Below, piece after piece: positions 46,364 through 59,769 of a stretch of 64,000 nucleotides of DNA. The position numbers and the translations under genes are program-made. The stretch is from Populus alba (lineage: Eukaryota > Streptophyta > Magnoliopsida > Malpighiales > Salicaceae), in contig NC_133284.1 in assembly GCF_005239225.2 (NCBI RefSeq), positions 50,686,697-50,750,696 of the forward strand, read 5' to 3'. The notes under the pieces are model-generated. The model was not told the origin of the DNA. It ran no database searches and was given only the letters and a program-made list of their open reading frames with translations. Position 1 is the first letter of the stretch. Each line of letters begins with the position of its first letter.

Positions 46364-48923
46364 TGTCGCACGTGTGCGGCGTCGCGGCGAAATGTTGGTT
46401 CCACTTTAAATCTAAAAATGTATCTATACCTATATGGCAAATATGAGAAGACAAGAAATTCTTGTCTTTTATCGGTGGAAAATGGAATGGGAGTCGCCAC
46501 CTAGTATTTTGGTCACTAGGAACCTTAACTGGTCTTCGAGATTAAGTACGGGGACTGATTGCGTAAAAGGAAGGTATTAGCACCCCAAATATGCCTTACC
46601 TAAGGTAAGTTGCATTGTTTGATTGTCTGATAAAAGCTAAGATGTTATTGTATTTCTAATTGTTGGTTTGTCTACAGTTCAAGAAAAATCCTCTTCGGTA
46701 AGGAGGTCTTTATCTTATTGGGTAAAATCCTAACCATTCTAACATCTATACAAAAAAACTTTATTTTTAATATCTGGAATACGTTTTACGTATAAATTCG
46801 TAATTCCCAAATACTAAAAGAAAACTAAAGATTTTTTTAGAATTTTTGAAATATTAGCCTAGTTCTCATGGTTCTAACAAACTTATATTGAGCGATTTTG
46901 ATAAAAATAGGTAGGAAAATCAACAATATTTTTTTAGGATTTTTTTTTTTAGAATTTTTGAAAGCAAAGAATTTTTTATTTTTTAAATTTCTTTTTCGAT
47001 GTTTTGACAAAAACCGGGTATTTTACTACTAAATTGTATCTTTACGGTATAAAAATACAATCCAATATTAAGCAATTTTAATAAAAATATGCAGGAAAAT
47101 CAACAAAAAGTTTAAGGATTTTTTAGATTTTATTTTTATTTTTTAATATATATCTATTATATATAAATAATATAAAAACATTATAATAAATAATATATAA
47201 TAGTAAGTGGGTCGGGCTAGGCCGGACTCAGACCCTGAGGGTTGGGCCGATCCCGACCCAAAAAGGGACTGGGCCGGAACCAGCCTGGCCCAGAGAAAGA
47301 AAAACAACAATGTTGGGCCAGAATCAACCTGGCCCAGCCACATAACTGACGGGGGGGTTATTTCCCCCTATCCTCCTGCACGCACAATGAATTCTGCATG
47401 CAGGAGGAAAAGTATGGCACCGAAATCAAATAAAAGTGAATAAGAGTTTACCTAGCACAGAGGAGGCGATGCATTGCTGGTCTGGCTGCTTCGCTGACGA
47501 TGTTGCGGTGGAGGTCGGTGGTAGTGTCGTGGCTCACGGACGGCGGCTCCAAGCGGCAGTGCTGTGGTTTCAAACGACAGAGAGAGAAAGATTCCTCCTC
47601 TTCCCTTCTCCTCCATTTCCTTTCCTCTACTTTCGTTTTTCAGTGGTTTCCCTTTATCCTCCCGGTTTGTTTTCAAGTTTCCTACCCCGTTTCAAGCTTT
47701 TCCTTCCTCCCCGTTTGGTTTTCTTAATGGTTCTCTTTAGTTTGTTCGATTTATTAACTCTCTTCGATTTGTTTTTTTAATTTCTCTTTAGTTCCTCTCT
47801 TTTGGTTCCTCCTCTCGGTCCCTTTTTTTCCCTCCCTCACGTGCTGGCGTTGGGGGTATTTATAGGACAAAAGGGAGTGAGGGCGTCCCTATTGCCACCC
47901 TATGGCAGCGTATCGGGAGCAGGGCTGGCTGCCCTGCCACAACGCCGAGTTGGTTAGCCAGTGGGCATGGCTGGCAGGGCATGGCTCCCTCGGTTTCTCA
48001 TCATGAAAGTGCGTGGGGGGTCGGGTTTTGACAGGGCACGCGGCTGACAGGGTTTAATGAAGAAAGAAGAAGAAAAAAAATCTGCCTTCCCCTGCTGCAC
48101 GTCTAGGGGAAGGAGAAAGGGGAACAATGTTGTTCAAAATGACACTATTTTGCTCTTCTTCTTTTGTCTTCTTTTTTTTCAACATGAAACAGCGTCGTTT
48201 TGGACAAAACACACCGTTTCATGTAAATGTGGCGCCAACACGTCAACTTCCAAATCAGTCCTTAATTATCTTTTATTCATTTCAATTGCACCCCTGAAAA
48301 CGTCAATCGTCGCCCTTATAGTTGGTCGCCTTTTCCACTTTGATCCTTGGGCCTCTGATTTATGCAATTTGACCCTCAATTGATCAATAAACTTTCAATT
48401 TCTTCAATTTAGCCCCTGATTTTGTTAATTATAGCCCCTATATTTACGCGTCTTTTCCAATTTGGTCCTTGGTTTCGAATTTCCTTAATTAAGTCCCTAA
48501 TTGGCCATTAAACTTCAATATTTATGCAATTAAGCCCCTGATTTGACCAAATCAACTCTTAAAAATTATAATTTGACCCCAAAACTTTAATTTCTTCCAA
48601 TTAAAGCCCAAATTAACTTAAAAATCCATTTTTCTTACAATCGAACCCTCTATAAATTCAATTAAACCTTCAATAAAATCCAATTAAATCCATAAACATC
48701 CAATTTTGGACTTTTCTCTTCAAATTTAAATTTTCTTTTCCAATAAGGCTCACATCATTCAAGAATATACTGTCAAAATTCCAATCTTTGTATTTTTAAC
48801 CTCCGTAACCAATTTTTTTGACCATTTTCTGAGCGCTCCCGCCTCCTATTATTTTTTTCTAATTTCTTCCAGTTATATATTTATTTATTTATTATTATTA
48901 TTTTATTATTTTATTTTATTTTA

Positions 48924-48956
<33 letters not shown>

Positions 48957-49026
48957 TTGTTATTATTATATATATATTTTTATTTTTTTTATTTTTGTGT
49001 GGGGGACCCAAAAATAGGTTATAACA
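46364..49026 (-). repeat. 3' LTR of element B'
   Basis: Reversed, the LTR begins TGTTATAACC and ends CACGTGCGACA; it is 2663 bp. It has a TATAAATA box at 47857-47864 (reversed), the degenerate AATTGGGG-phrase zone (48230-48750), GGGCC-rich block (47205-47345) and a PBS-like decamer at 46490-46499. An ATT microsatellite lies near its start (48885-48975). Confidence 0.88.
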
Positions 49027-49036
49027 GATGCCCCCT
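49027..49036 (-). promoter_or_regulatory. Polypurine tract of element B'
   Basis: Reversed GGGGGCATC immediately precedes the LTR start TGTTATAACC, the same boundary as in element C. Confidence 0.65.
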
Positions 49037-49504
49037 ATTTATAATACTTACAGAGCAGGGGTTTTGCGCAGTAAGTTTTATAAAGATAAACCAAAACTGA
49101 ATTTCCAAAGCTGATCTTGTTGAAGCTTGATCGATCTGAAACTTTGTCCTTACAGTAATCCTCCTCAGCCCAAAAACTATGATCGAAACTTTTTATGAAA
49201 CATCTTTTATTGCCCCTAGTGTGGGGATGTGATCCTAGTCTGGGCTTTTATATAAAGAAAAAAAATTCATTCCACCGATGATAAATCTTTTAGCGAGTGA
49301 TGAGATAACGAAAAATGAAAAAACAAATTTCAAAAAAATATGCACTATTAGGATTGACAAACTCTATTCTTATCTTTCTTCTCTTCTCTTCCACCTTTTA
49401 AGATTCTTCATTCTAGAAAATAAATTGAGTGTTGTGAGATCAATGCAATGAAATAAGAAAGAAATTGATGGCCAAACTTCACTTTATTGATTTAGGAGCA
49501 TACA

Positions 49505-50235
49505 TCAAGCATAATATCTTTTTACAGAGTCGGAATTCACAGGTGGAGCTAGGTCTTCTCCATCCATTCTAGCCAACTTTACTACGAATGCCTTCTTTAC
49601 TATGTAAGGACCCTCGTAATTTGGTGCCCATTTGCTTTGATCTTCTCCGGGTAACGACAATATTTTCTTCAATACTAGATCCCCTTCTTGAAACAACTCA
49701 TCTTTTGAATAATCTCTATACGTGACTACCATTTTTTGAATAATCTTTTTGATGTTCTTGTTGGTGGCTTCTCCTGCGCCATTCATTTTTGGCCGGTATG
49801 GTGAGAAATTCAAATGCTTGATCTTCCATTTAGTACATAGCTCCACTATCATTTTTCCGTTTAAATTCTGTGCATTATCTGTCACTATCTTTCTGGAGGA
49901 CCATATCGACAAATCAAATCCTTTTCTACAAACCTCTTCACTACCTTCTGTGTTACGTAGGCATACGAATTAGCTTCCACCCATTTTGTGAAGTAGTTAA
50001 TAGCTACGAGGATGAATCTATGACCATTGCTAGCTTTTGGGTTAACAGGATCGATCACGTCAATTCCCCACATTGCAAATGGCCAAGGAGATATTAGGTT
50101 AAATAGAGGAGCTAGTGGCATATTGACCTTATCACTGTAAACTTGACACTTGTGACATTTCTTGACATAGTCGATACATTCTTTCTCCAGCGTCATCCAA
50201 AAATAACCAACCCTTTGTATTTTCCTTGCTATCAT
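49505..50235 (-). pseudogene. Tat-type integrase, frameshifted
   Basis: Integrase that would insert element DNA into the genome. The upstream open piece (50235-49885) has the zinc-binding C-H-K-C-Q-V-Y and the first catalytic Asp in G-I-D-V-I. A frameshift near 49890-49910 moves to the second piece (49912-49505). That has the second Asp in V-T-D-N-A-Q-N, and the Glu in G-A-G-E-A-T-N-K-N-I. It ends with the W-A-P-N-Y-E-G-P-Y-I-V-K-K-A-F tail and a terminal K-R-Y-Y-A. The catalytic triad residues remain but the frameshift breaks the protein. Confidence 0.88.
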
Positions 50236-50274
50236 ATGCCCGCTAGCATAGGTTGAGCAAATCCCTTCATGGAC

Positions 50275-52090
50275 CTATCGCAATGCCTTTCTAGCATCTG
50301 TCTCATTCAAACACCTTACTAGTGTTCCATCAAATGATCTTTTATATAAAATCTCTCCATCTAAATAGAAGTCTATAGCCAACCTTCTCAAGGTTTTCTT
50401 ATCCGTTTTAGAAGCTCCCACCAGATTTTGCATAAGATTCTTGATATTGTAATACCAAGGCTTTTCATCTATCTCTCCTTCCACTAAGCAACAGTGAGCT
50501 TGGTCATTTCTAATGTCAATATGTATAGGTTGTACCTTATACTTGAGATCAATGGTAGTCATAGTAGCTAGTGTGGCCAAAGTATCCACAAAATGGTTCC
50601 CCTCCCTTCCTAGATGGGTGAATTTAATTTCTTTAAATTCCTTGGCTAGTGTGGATAGGTATTCCTGGTACGGCCTCAACTTCTCCTCCTTGGTCTGCCA
50701 TTCCCCTTTTACCTGACAGATAATCAACATTGAATCCCCATATACATCTATCTTCTTTATCTTTAGTTCTAATGCCGCTTCTAAACCAAGGATGCAAGCT
50801 TCATACTTAGCTGTGTTGTTGGTGCATTCGGAATGCAATTTAATCAAAACTGGATACTATTTCTTATTAGGAGAGATTATTACCGCACCGGCCCCGTTAC
50901 CATATACATTCACTGCCCCGTCAAAAAACATGGTCCACCAATCTATCTTCTCCTTTTCTTTTTCTATTGACAATATATCTTCATCGAGGAAATCAAAATC
51001 TAAAGGTTTGTAATCTTTAACAACATTATCGACCAGATGGTCCGCGATTGCACTCCCTTTTATGGCTTTCCTTGTCATATACACTATGTCATATTCTGCC
51101 AATAAAACCTGCCACCTTGCAATTCGACTTGAGAGAAAAGGCTTGTTACAAATATATCTCAGGGGATCCACTTTTGAAATCAACCATGTGGTATAGTATA
51201 ACATATAATGTCGCAACCTCTTTGCCGCCCACACCAACGCACAACATAGCCTTTCTATCTTAGTGTATCTAGACTCACATTCGATGAATTTCTTACTTAA
51301 GTAATAAATAGCTCTTTCCTTCCTTCCGGTTTCATCATGTTGACCCAATACACATCCCATGGTTGCTTCAGTTACTGTTAGATATAATACTAGAGGTCTT
51401 CCTGATACCGGAGGAACCAATAAAGGTGTGTTTTGCAAATAATGTTTGATTTTATTGAATGCCTCCTCACACATCTCATTCCAGGTTCTAGGATTCTTTT
51501 TCCTTAATAGTCGGAATATAGGTTCACATGTTGTTGTTAGCTGAGCTATAAACCGAGCAATGTAGTTTAACCTTCCCAAGAATCCTCTTACTTCTTTCTC
51601 CGTCTTAAGGGAAGACATAGCTTGAATGGCCCTTACTTTATCTGGATCAACCTCTATACCTCTATCACTTACCACAAATCCTAACAGCTTACCTAATTTA
51701 ACTTCAAATGAACATTTCACAGGATTGAGCCTTAATTCATACTTCCTCAATCTCTCAAATAACTTCCTTAAAACTTCAACATGATCTTCTCCCTTTTTAG
51801 ACTTGGCAATCATACCATCTACATACACCTTAATTTCCTTGTGCATCATGTCATGGAACAAAGTCACCATTGCTCTTTGATAGGTCGCTCCTGCATTCTT
51901 CAAACCAAATGGCATGACCTTGTAGTAATAGGTTCCCCAAGGTGTGACAAAAGTTGTCTTTGCCTTATCCTCTAAAGCTATTTTTATCTGGTTGTATCCT
52001 AAAAAACTATCCATAAAGGAATATGTGGAACTTCGGGCAGTGTTGTCCACTAAAACGTCTATGTGTGGTAGAGGAAAATCATCCTTAACA
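50275..52090 (-). pseudogene. pol: Tat-type reverse transcriptase and dual RNase H, truncated
   Basis: The main open piece, 52149-50857, starts with about 21 non-homologous residues and joins RT at K-D-D-F-P-L-P-H-I. Landmarks: F-M-D-S-F-L-G-Y-N-Q (residues 45-54), M-P-F-G-L-K-N-A-G-A-T-Y (79-90), and the catalytic box as Y-V-D-G (109-112), where the second Asp of the usual Y-V-D-D is replaced by Gly. The Gypsy RNase H follows (T-E-A-T-M-G-C-V-L-G). The second, extra RNase H (F-F-D-G-A, then N-N-T-A-K-Y-E-A, then V-Y-G-D-S) spans a TAG stop at 50855-50857 and continues in 50847-50275. The mutated catalytic box, the stop and the missing front show it is dead. Confidence 0.9.
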
Positions 52091-55000
52091 AAAAAAGTAG
52101 TGCCCTCAAATGTTATAAAAAATAAAAAAATCAAAAGGTATTGAATCAAACAACAAACAAAAAAGTTTTATCAATCACATAAATGTTTTTTATATATAAA
52201 AAAAAAACACCATCAAAGGGTGTAAAGAAAGAAATGTTGCTAAAATAATATGAAAAAAGGTTACAATCTCAAAAAAAAAAATTGAAATTTCAATGGTATC
52301 CGATAAAAAAAGTTCTAATTGTTTTTTAACTAATCCTTTAGAATGATTAAAGTGTAAAATGCAGAGGGGAAAAAAAGAGGCAAAAGAAGTTAGACATGTG
52401 GGTCTATGTACCTAACTCATTAAAGAAAAGGCCTCCCTCGTGAGCCAGACTTTTTAATTTTTTATATTAAAAAGTTGAAGACATATCATCTCTTCTTTAT
52501 AAAAGAAAAAAAAAAAATGTATTGCTAAAATTACATTTGAAAATGACGCGTTGTTTGCTTGTTTAGAATTTAATGACGGGATTAGGTTATGGGTATTTTA
52601 TGCTCAAAAATTCATTTTTCATTTAGGGATAGAAATCCTTGAAGTGTAGCAGAGGTGAAGGTTAAGTTAAAAAAGAAGAAGCTAAACTCCACCGAAAGTA
52701 TTGGAGCATTAGAGTTTCTAGAAGGCAAAACGGCGACAAGTGCTTTCCGCTTGTCCAAGGTACACACCATGATATGGTAATCTTCGAGGAATTTCTTATC
52801 TTTTTTTGTAGTGCTCTGAGATACTATGCTCCTCCAGAATCGATTTAAAAACTTCAAAACTAAAATCTTTTTATAAATCCTTTTATATTTGGTCTCTTCG
52901 AAATCTCAACAGGGGCAAACATTAAATATACCATTAAATTACTTGGTATTATCGATTTTGCACCCAATTTATTTTTATATCAATTTTATTACTAAATTAT
53001 TTTGATTTTTCAATTAAGCATTTTATTACCCAAGGGCCTAAAAATATTTTTTTTCCATAGAAAAGCGTTGTTCTTCAACGAATAGAAATAGAACTAGTTA
53101 ACATTACGTTATTGGTTGGATAAGAGAAAATTTAATATAAAAAATAATATTTAGGTAATGAAAAATTTATTGATTAATTATTAAACTCAGTTTAATGAAT
53201 CAATCTTGAAATTTTTTAATCTGATTATTTATCTCACTAGGGTTTCAAATCAAATTGTTTAAGAGTTTTCTTGATCATGAATTCCATTTAGTTTAATATT
53301 TTTTTATAAAATTACTTTTATTTAATTATATAATAAAAAATCAATACTCGAAAACAAAACAAATGCTATTTTTATTTAATTATACAATAAAAAATGCAAC
53401 ACTTAAATCCTATAACTTGTGTTCGGTTCTGGGGTTTAAAATTTGTCAGCCTATACCCCGGGAAAGAGCTTATGAATGGACTTTTTTTGGCTTATTATAT
53501 GATGGATTTTTTTGTTAATTAAGATAATATAACAGTTGAGTTGTAGTGCTGTAACTAAAATTGTGTTAAGCATTTTTTGGATAAAGAAAGAATTCTCTTT
53601 TTCTTTCATTTTATCGGTTTTCTGATGTGGAATATTGAGTCTATTTTTTTTTTCCAGCTGCAGAATTGATAAATTTATGAAAATATTGCTTATACAAACA
53701 GATTTGTACCCTATAAATATATACTCTTAAAACCATATTTGAATTCTATATTCCTAAATGAAGGAACAGTAAAGATTGTTGCATGTACATATTCTCCTTC
53801 AAAAAGCAAATAATAAAATCCTATATGTCAATGAAGATTTAATTATAACTTAGCGCTGTAATTTATTAAAATTAATTATTTAATCCTTGTAGTATATTTA
53901 TGAAACATTCCATTAACTATATATATAAAATACCTTCCTTCCTAATGAAATTTCCCCAACTGCCTGCTTCTCTTTTCCTTTTCTATTTTTAATTTCAAGA
54001 AGGAACCAAAAAAAAAATATCATATAAAGTGAATTAAAAAATAACAAAATGTTGGAGGATGAAATAAAAAACAAAGAAACTGGGGGTCAATCTCTTAAAC
54101 CTGCAAACCATTAAATTCTAGACTCGGACTTAGCTAAAAACATAAAGACACGTCTAATTAAATGTTGAAGGATGAAATAATAAAAAAATCATTCAAAAAA
54201 GATCTCGCAAGGTAAAAACAAAATACAATAATAAAAAAAGGATTAGATTTGATAGGAAAAAACTAAAGAATAATGAAATTGTAAAAAAAAAAAAATTGTT
54301 GTGAAAACCAAGTAATTTAATAGACTATTCCAAATAAAACAAATTCAGCAAAGAGAACAATGATGAAATTGAAAAAACCACATGATTTCATAAAAGTATT
54401 CTAAATTTAAAAAGAAATTATAATAAAGAGAACATGGATGAAATCATAAGTAGAACAAACTTTAGGGACTGATTTGATTTTTTAACTCCACCATGAAAAT
54501 TGAGTATGAGAAAGGAGAAAAAAAAAAGGCCACATGTGCCACACCAGCCGTTATAGTGCTACATGCACCGCTGATTTGTGAAGGGGACATCAAGATCCTT
54601 CGAAAGCCGCCATGGAATCACGGTTTTGGCTATCGGATGGCACTGCACATGCTGTCTATAGGTGGCAAACACTGTTCACCCTATTCTATTTTTCTTTTTA
54701 ATTTAATTTTCTTATTTACCAAATTATATTCTTGCCTTCAGTGACACCCAATAACTATCAAATGACCACATCTAAATGACAAAAAGCCTCAAAGTCAAAA
54801 ACAATTGTTTTAAATTTTCATGGGCAATTAAGTAATTTATTTGTTGAAAAATCAAGTCAAAGACTAAAAGCCTCTAGACCCAAGTGATTCTTTTTTTTTT
54901 TTTGTCTTCCAAAGGTAATTAAATAATCACATTGTGCAAAGAAAATGTAAAAATATCATATGGCCCTTTTAGTAATGATCAATGTGTTCTATGAAAAAAA

Positions 55001-58000
55001 TCATTATATTCCTGGACCTAAAGCGCAAGCTATTTTGTCTACCAAAGGATAAAATCAATCTTTTATTATGCGAATTCATGGTGAAAGACTGATTTTTCTT
55101 AGTATAGAGTATAATATAAAAAAAAAAACTCATTGTTTTTTCTTTTTCTAAAATTAAATAACTGAATTCTAGCTTAACTGAAACACCGAATTTATTTACT
55201 CGACTGAGAGCATTTGTTGATTAAGCCATTAACTTGCTAGCTACTTGTTAGCCATTTTATGTGAATATCTATAATGGTGTAATTTTGAACTTAAAGAGCC
55301 TAATTTCAATGAAAGTACAATTTATTGTGTCAAAGAAATTGTTGGAAAAAAAAAGTTTCAAAGCATTAAGGACTAGAGTTAACAAGCTACTGTAGTTAGC
55401 AAGTATAGGTCCGAATTCTTTGATGTCCAAATTTAAAAAGGAGCTTCAATTCATTTAATAACATATATTCATGGTTCAATTGTTGGATCATTAGTGTTTG
55501 TTAATAAGAAGCTTATGCCGTACAGGAAATTGCCAATTTTAGGGGTAAGAATAAGAAGCATACGTACTATAAGCTAAAAATTAATAAGAAATTTCCAATT
55601 TTATTGGGTATTACTTTTATAATTTGATTTAAGTTATTTTTCAATTTGTGGGTATTACTTTTTCAATTTGATTAAAAAAATTCCCTTTATTTTCCAACTC
55701 AATTTTCTCAGTTTGGAATAGGCCAACAGTTGACAACATACTTGTGTAAAAATTAATTAGGACTGATCTTTTTTGCTGAGTTTATTTTTATTTTGTCATT
55801 TGCAGCCCAAATTTGCTAATGGGATTGTCGCCATTTAATCAGCTCATGTGTTGTGTAGGCCTGTGAGTGTTTCTTTTTTAAATTTTTATTCTATGTTGTG
55901 ATAATCAAATGGTTTTTAAAAAAATGACAAATCAAATTAAAATATTAGACCGTGTTTAATTAGTATTTTAAGTTAGAATAAACAAATACATAATAGACAA
56001 AAACATATTTGTTGAAGAAAATAAAGATAGTTACGTAAAATAAATTTGTTTTTGGAATAATTTTTTTTGATGAATTTTTATATTCTTAAAACAAAAAATA
56101 TATGAAAACATGTCTTTTCTATTTTCACAATCTTTATCTTTTATATTAAAAAACAATACTAAACACTACTTTAATCATCAAGTTTAACAATCTCCCCCTC
56201 TACATAGGGAATGAGGCTTGAACCTATACTATTGGAGTATTGGAGGGATGAGAAATACATTCCTCATTTTTTCTATCAAGATAGACATATCTTAACAAAA
56301 AATTAAAGTAGAATTTCTTTTAGTTTTGGTATTTGTGACCCAAATTACCTAATGAACCATTTTATATGCGTATTTAAAATGCAGGGGTGTGGGTATTTGT
56401 TTTTACTCAACTTTTATTTTATTTTATGATATAATAATGAAATGCTTTAAAAACAAATTAGAAATCAAATGAAAAAAAATAGTTATGTAGGTTATATTTG
56501 GTTAGCATTCAAGGGACGAGAAATACAAATATATTTGATTAAAAAATAAAAAATAAATATATCTTTGTAATAATTTAGAATAAATTTTAGTACTTTTAAG
56601 ATAACAATCACATAAAAACATCTTTTTTATATTCAGAATCTTTGATTTTCTTATTCTGAAATGATAATGATAATTTTCAATACCATCACCAACTCGTATA
56701 AACGAACAATTAGTTATTGGAAGAAGAAGACTAAATTACTCATTATTTGGAATTACAATAAAAAAGGACTTACTCGTCAAAATCTCTCCTTTCTTTCTTA
56801 ACCGAACCTAATCAAACAGCTATGCTCAAGAAAATGCAACTGTCTTTGTCATTGCCATTGCTACAGCGAGGGCACGACCATTGATTACATTATCTGTGTC
56901 ATCATTCATGAAAAGTAGCTTTTGACTTCAAGTCATAATTTTAAAGTCACTTTCGATTATTAACTGTGTAATAACAAACTTTTGATTTAAGCCCAAATTT
57001 TGATTGTATATGGTTCAGTTTTGCAAATTAATTTAAGTTGTTTTTTACTTTTTACTCAAGAAAAAATTATATCACAAGTTAAAATTTAAAATTTTTATTT
57101 TTTTATTAAAGTAAAGTTTTGACTCAATTTTATAACAAATCTTGATTTAAGTCCAAATTTAGATTATATTTTGTACGAGTTTTGACTAGAATTAACTTCT
57201 GATTTAAATCAAAGGTTATTACAAAGTCATTATTCTTTGTAAAAATTGAAATAATAATAATAACATTAACAAAGTTAACTCATACGCGAGCATTTCAGTA
57301 ACAATGAACAATTAAATAGAATATTTAAAGGGGTATGGCAATAATAAATGAGTAGCATGCTAATAAATATTTGTGGAAGTGAACTGTTTTTTATTAAAAA
57401 TGAATAATTAAGCTACTCTCTTCTTTTTATATAATAATAACAATAAAAATAACAACTACCGTAATTTAAATTATCTCGAAAGGCATGATTTTTCACATGT
57501 AATTTCCATCAAATTCAAAAGGCATGATTTTGCACACGTAATTTCAATAATAATAATAATAATAATAATAAAACAATTGAAAGTATTTATATTCATCATC
57601 ATCATGGAAAGTGAGCTCATAACATTAATATTTTATTCATGTTTTTTTTTTCCTTAAAAAAAACACTTTGACTCCGGGTCAACGTTTGAAGAAGGATTAT
57701 AAGTTCCGGTTAATTACTTTCATGCAATTCCTTTTCTATTTTTTGGGTACTGTATGGTCCGATGAAGATGAGTTTCTTCAGCTAGTTGTAGTAAATAGAG
57801 AATTTTTAAAAAAACATTTTAGAATTATAATTTACATCTGAATTAATAATATAATAGGTTTTAATATTTACTTTTAATATATATAAAATGAAAGAAATTA
57901 TGAGCTTTTGATTGATGATGTTAAGCCACATATATTTATAAAAATAATTTCTATTAAACCACATGATATGTTTCAGGATTTGCAATATGAATTTTAAATT

Positions 58001-58051
58001 TAATATTAATAATTATAGCTTCCTAAAATAAGTTTATTTAGTTAATAAAAA

Positions 58052-58620
58052 CTGTTACACTTTTGTTATCTCATCTCTCTCTCACTTTTGTTCCATCCTT
58101 TTCTTTTTCTTTTGAGCTGCTCTGTCTCTCTTTCTATCTCCCATTTCTCAATCCATCAAAATTCTATATACATAGCATTTAATGTTAAGAATTATATCCA
58201 TTGAATTATACATATTAATCGCTTGATGAAAAATTAAATATGACTAGAAAAAAAATACAATAAAAAATGATAGTATATTCATCTAAGGTTCATTGTCCAT
58301 TAATTAGTTCGTCCATTAATTAGTTGGTAGTTGCATTTTAATGCACTAAATTGAGATTTACTTTTTTGAAATTAAAACATATTATCCCTTCTAAAGCTTA
58401 CGGGGCAATATGGTCTCACGGACTATCTTATCCCATAGAAAAACCTCTTGATAACAATGATCTCATGAACCCATCTTACTTCTTTAATTGTGGATTCAAT
58501 CACTGTTATTAAAATCAATTTCAACATAAAATTATTTTTAATATTACCATTTTAAAAAATAATTTAAAATAAAAAAATCAAATTTTATTTTATTTTTTAT
58601 TTGGAACGCAGCACCAACCA
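58052..58620 (+). repeat. Dispersed direct duplication, copy 1
   Basis: It shares with 59398-59730 the CT-rich start (TTTTCTTTTTC, CTGTCTC, TCTCCCAT), the block GATGAAAAATTAAATAT-ACTA, and the block TTTTTATTTGGAAC-CA-CACCA. Copy 1 has extra sequence in the middle. Confidence 0.55.
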
Positions 58621-59181
58621 GTTATTAAAATCTAGATTAGTTAGAGAGGATGTGATTAAATTATTTAACTTGCTAAATGTTGTTGAATACATTCTAATCC
58701 ACCACTTTGATTATTCTTCACTTTCTTCACTCTTTCTATGATTCAAAAGTTATTTATTCAAAAAAAAAATTAATTGTGGAATGATATGGTAGTTGGATCT
58801 ATTTGTTTTTTTTTTTTGTGGTTAAATTAATTATTTTGATAAATATTTGAGGGGAAATAAAATTAATTATTGCTAGAGAGGCACTGGAGCCTTTGATATT
58901 TTGCAAAGGCATGGAATTTGATGCCAATAAAATGTAAGATAGTTGTTGACTGCTGGCGTCGTGATAAAGCAATTAATTATCGTGAAAATAAAATAGTTAG
59001 CAACAACAAGCTGAATTCAAGTTTGATTTGAAAATTCTCAGAAACTTTACTATTTTTTGCAATGTATGAATAATGAAAATTCAGAAACTCTCCTTGCTGC
59101 AGGAAATAGCCCTTGTTGTTGAATTTGAATCCACTGGAAAAATTCACCCTGTTGAATTTGAATCCATTAAAATAATTCTGA

Positions 59182-59213
59182 ATTTTCACTATAATGAAAA
59201 TTATAGTGAAAAT
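59182..59213. repeat. Perfect inverted repeat (14-bp stem, 4-base loop)
   Basis: ATTTTCACTATAAT and its exact reverse complement are separated by GAAA. It lies beside a duplicated phrase TGTTGAATTTGAATCCA (about 59115 and 59150). Confidence 0.8.
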
Positions 59214-59397
59214 GATGCAGCAATAAATAATACCCACAGAACAGTAGGCTAGGCCAGTCAAAAGAAGGGTTGCCTCATCTTAATTATATTTAAAGGTGGA
59301 CAATGATTATTTTTTAAAATGTTATTTTAAAATATATTAAAATAAGTTTTTTTAATTAAAAAAAATATTTTAACATAACACATCAAAAAATACAAAA

Positions 59398-59730
59398 ATA
59401 TTATTCACTATTGTTCTTTCTTTTTTCTTCTTTTCAACTGTCTTGTCTCTTTTTTCTATTTTGTCTCCCATCTCTTAGGCCTTCAAGATTAAAAATACAA
59501 AGCAATTTACGTTAGGAATATGGATGAAAAATTAAATATAACTAAGAAACAAATACAAAAATAAATATTATTTTTTTAAAGTATTTTTTACGTAAAACTA
59601 TATTAAAATAATATACTTTTTTATTTTTTAAAAAATATTTGTTATATACATTAAAAATTTTAAAAATATAAAAATTAATTTTAATAAAAAATAAAATTTT
59701 ATCCAATTTTTATTTGGAACACGATACCAG
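59398..59730 (+). repeat. Dispersed direct duplication, copy 2
   Basis: Second copy of 58052-58620, shorter and diverged, ending just before the D LTR remnant. Confidence 0.55.
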
Positions 59731-59769
59731 CGAAAAAAATCTATCAAGAAACAAAAACATTAAAAAAAA

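Larger units (their letters stand above)
46364..52090 (-). mobile_element. 5'-truncated Tat-type Gypsy element B'
   Basis: Minus-strand element with a complete 3' LTR (49026-46364), polypurine tract, integrase, two RNase H domains and most of reverse transcriptase. It stops at about 52088, just upstream of the K-D-D-F-P-L-P motif of RT. Gag, protease, the RT start and the 5' LTR are missing. The LTR is the same family as element B (15936-18672). Dual RNase H domains mark the Tat lineage. Confidence 0.88.
52091..59769. other. Gene-less AT-rich stretch of about 7.7 kb
   Basis: No coding region could be supported on either strand. There are only small repeats: a 58-bp tandem pair at 53306-53400, a diverged repeat pair at about 56975 and 57145, a tandem pair at 57482-57545, an AAT run at 57547-57572, a perfect hairpin at 59182-59213, and a larger direct duplication (58052-58620 and 59398-59730). 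Confidence 0.6.

Noticed and set aside
47436..47780. Possible gene in the GC-rich 47.4-47.8 kb segment (and its counterpart at 60.2-61.2 kb)
   Set aside because: It is the transcribed GC-rich part of the B-family LTR, with frames not conserved between the two copies.
54493..54744. Short open frame with less AT-rich sequence
   Set aside because: No homology recognised, no promoter or intron context; left as unannotated intergenic DNA.
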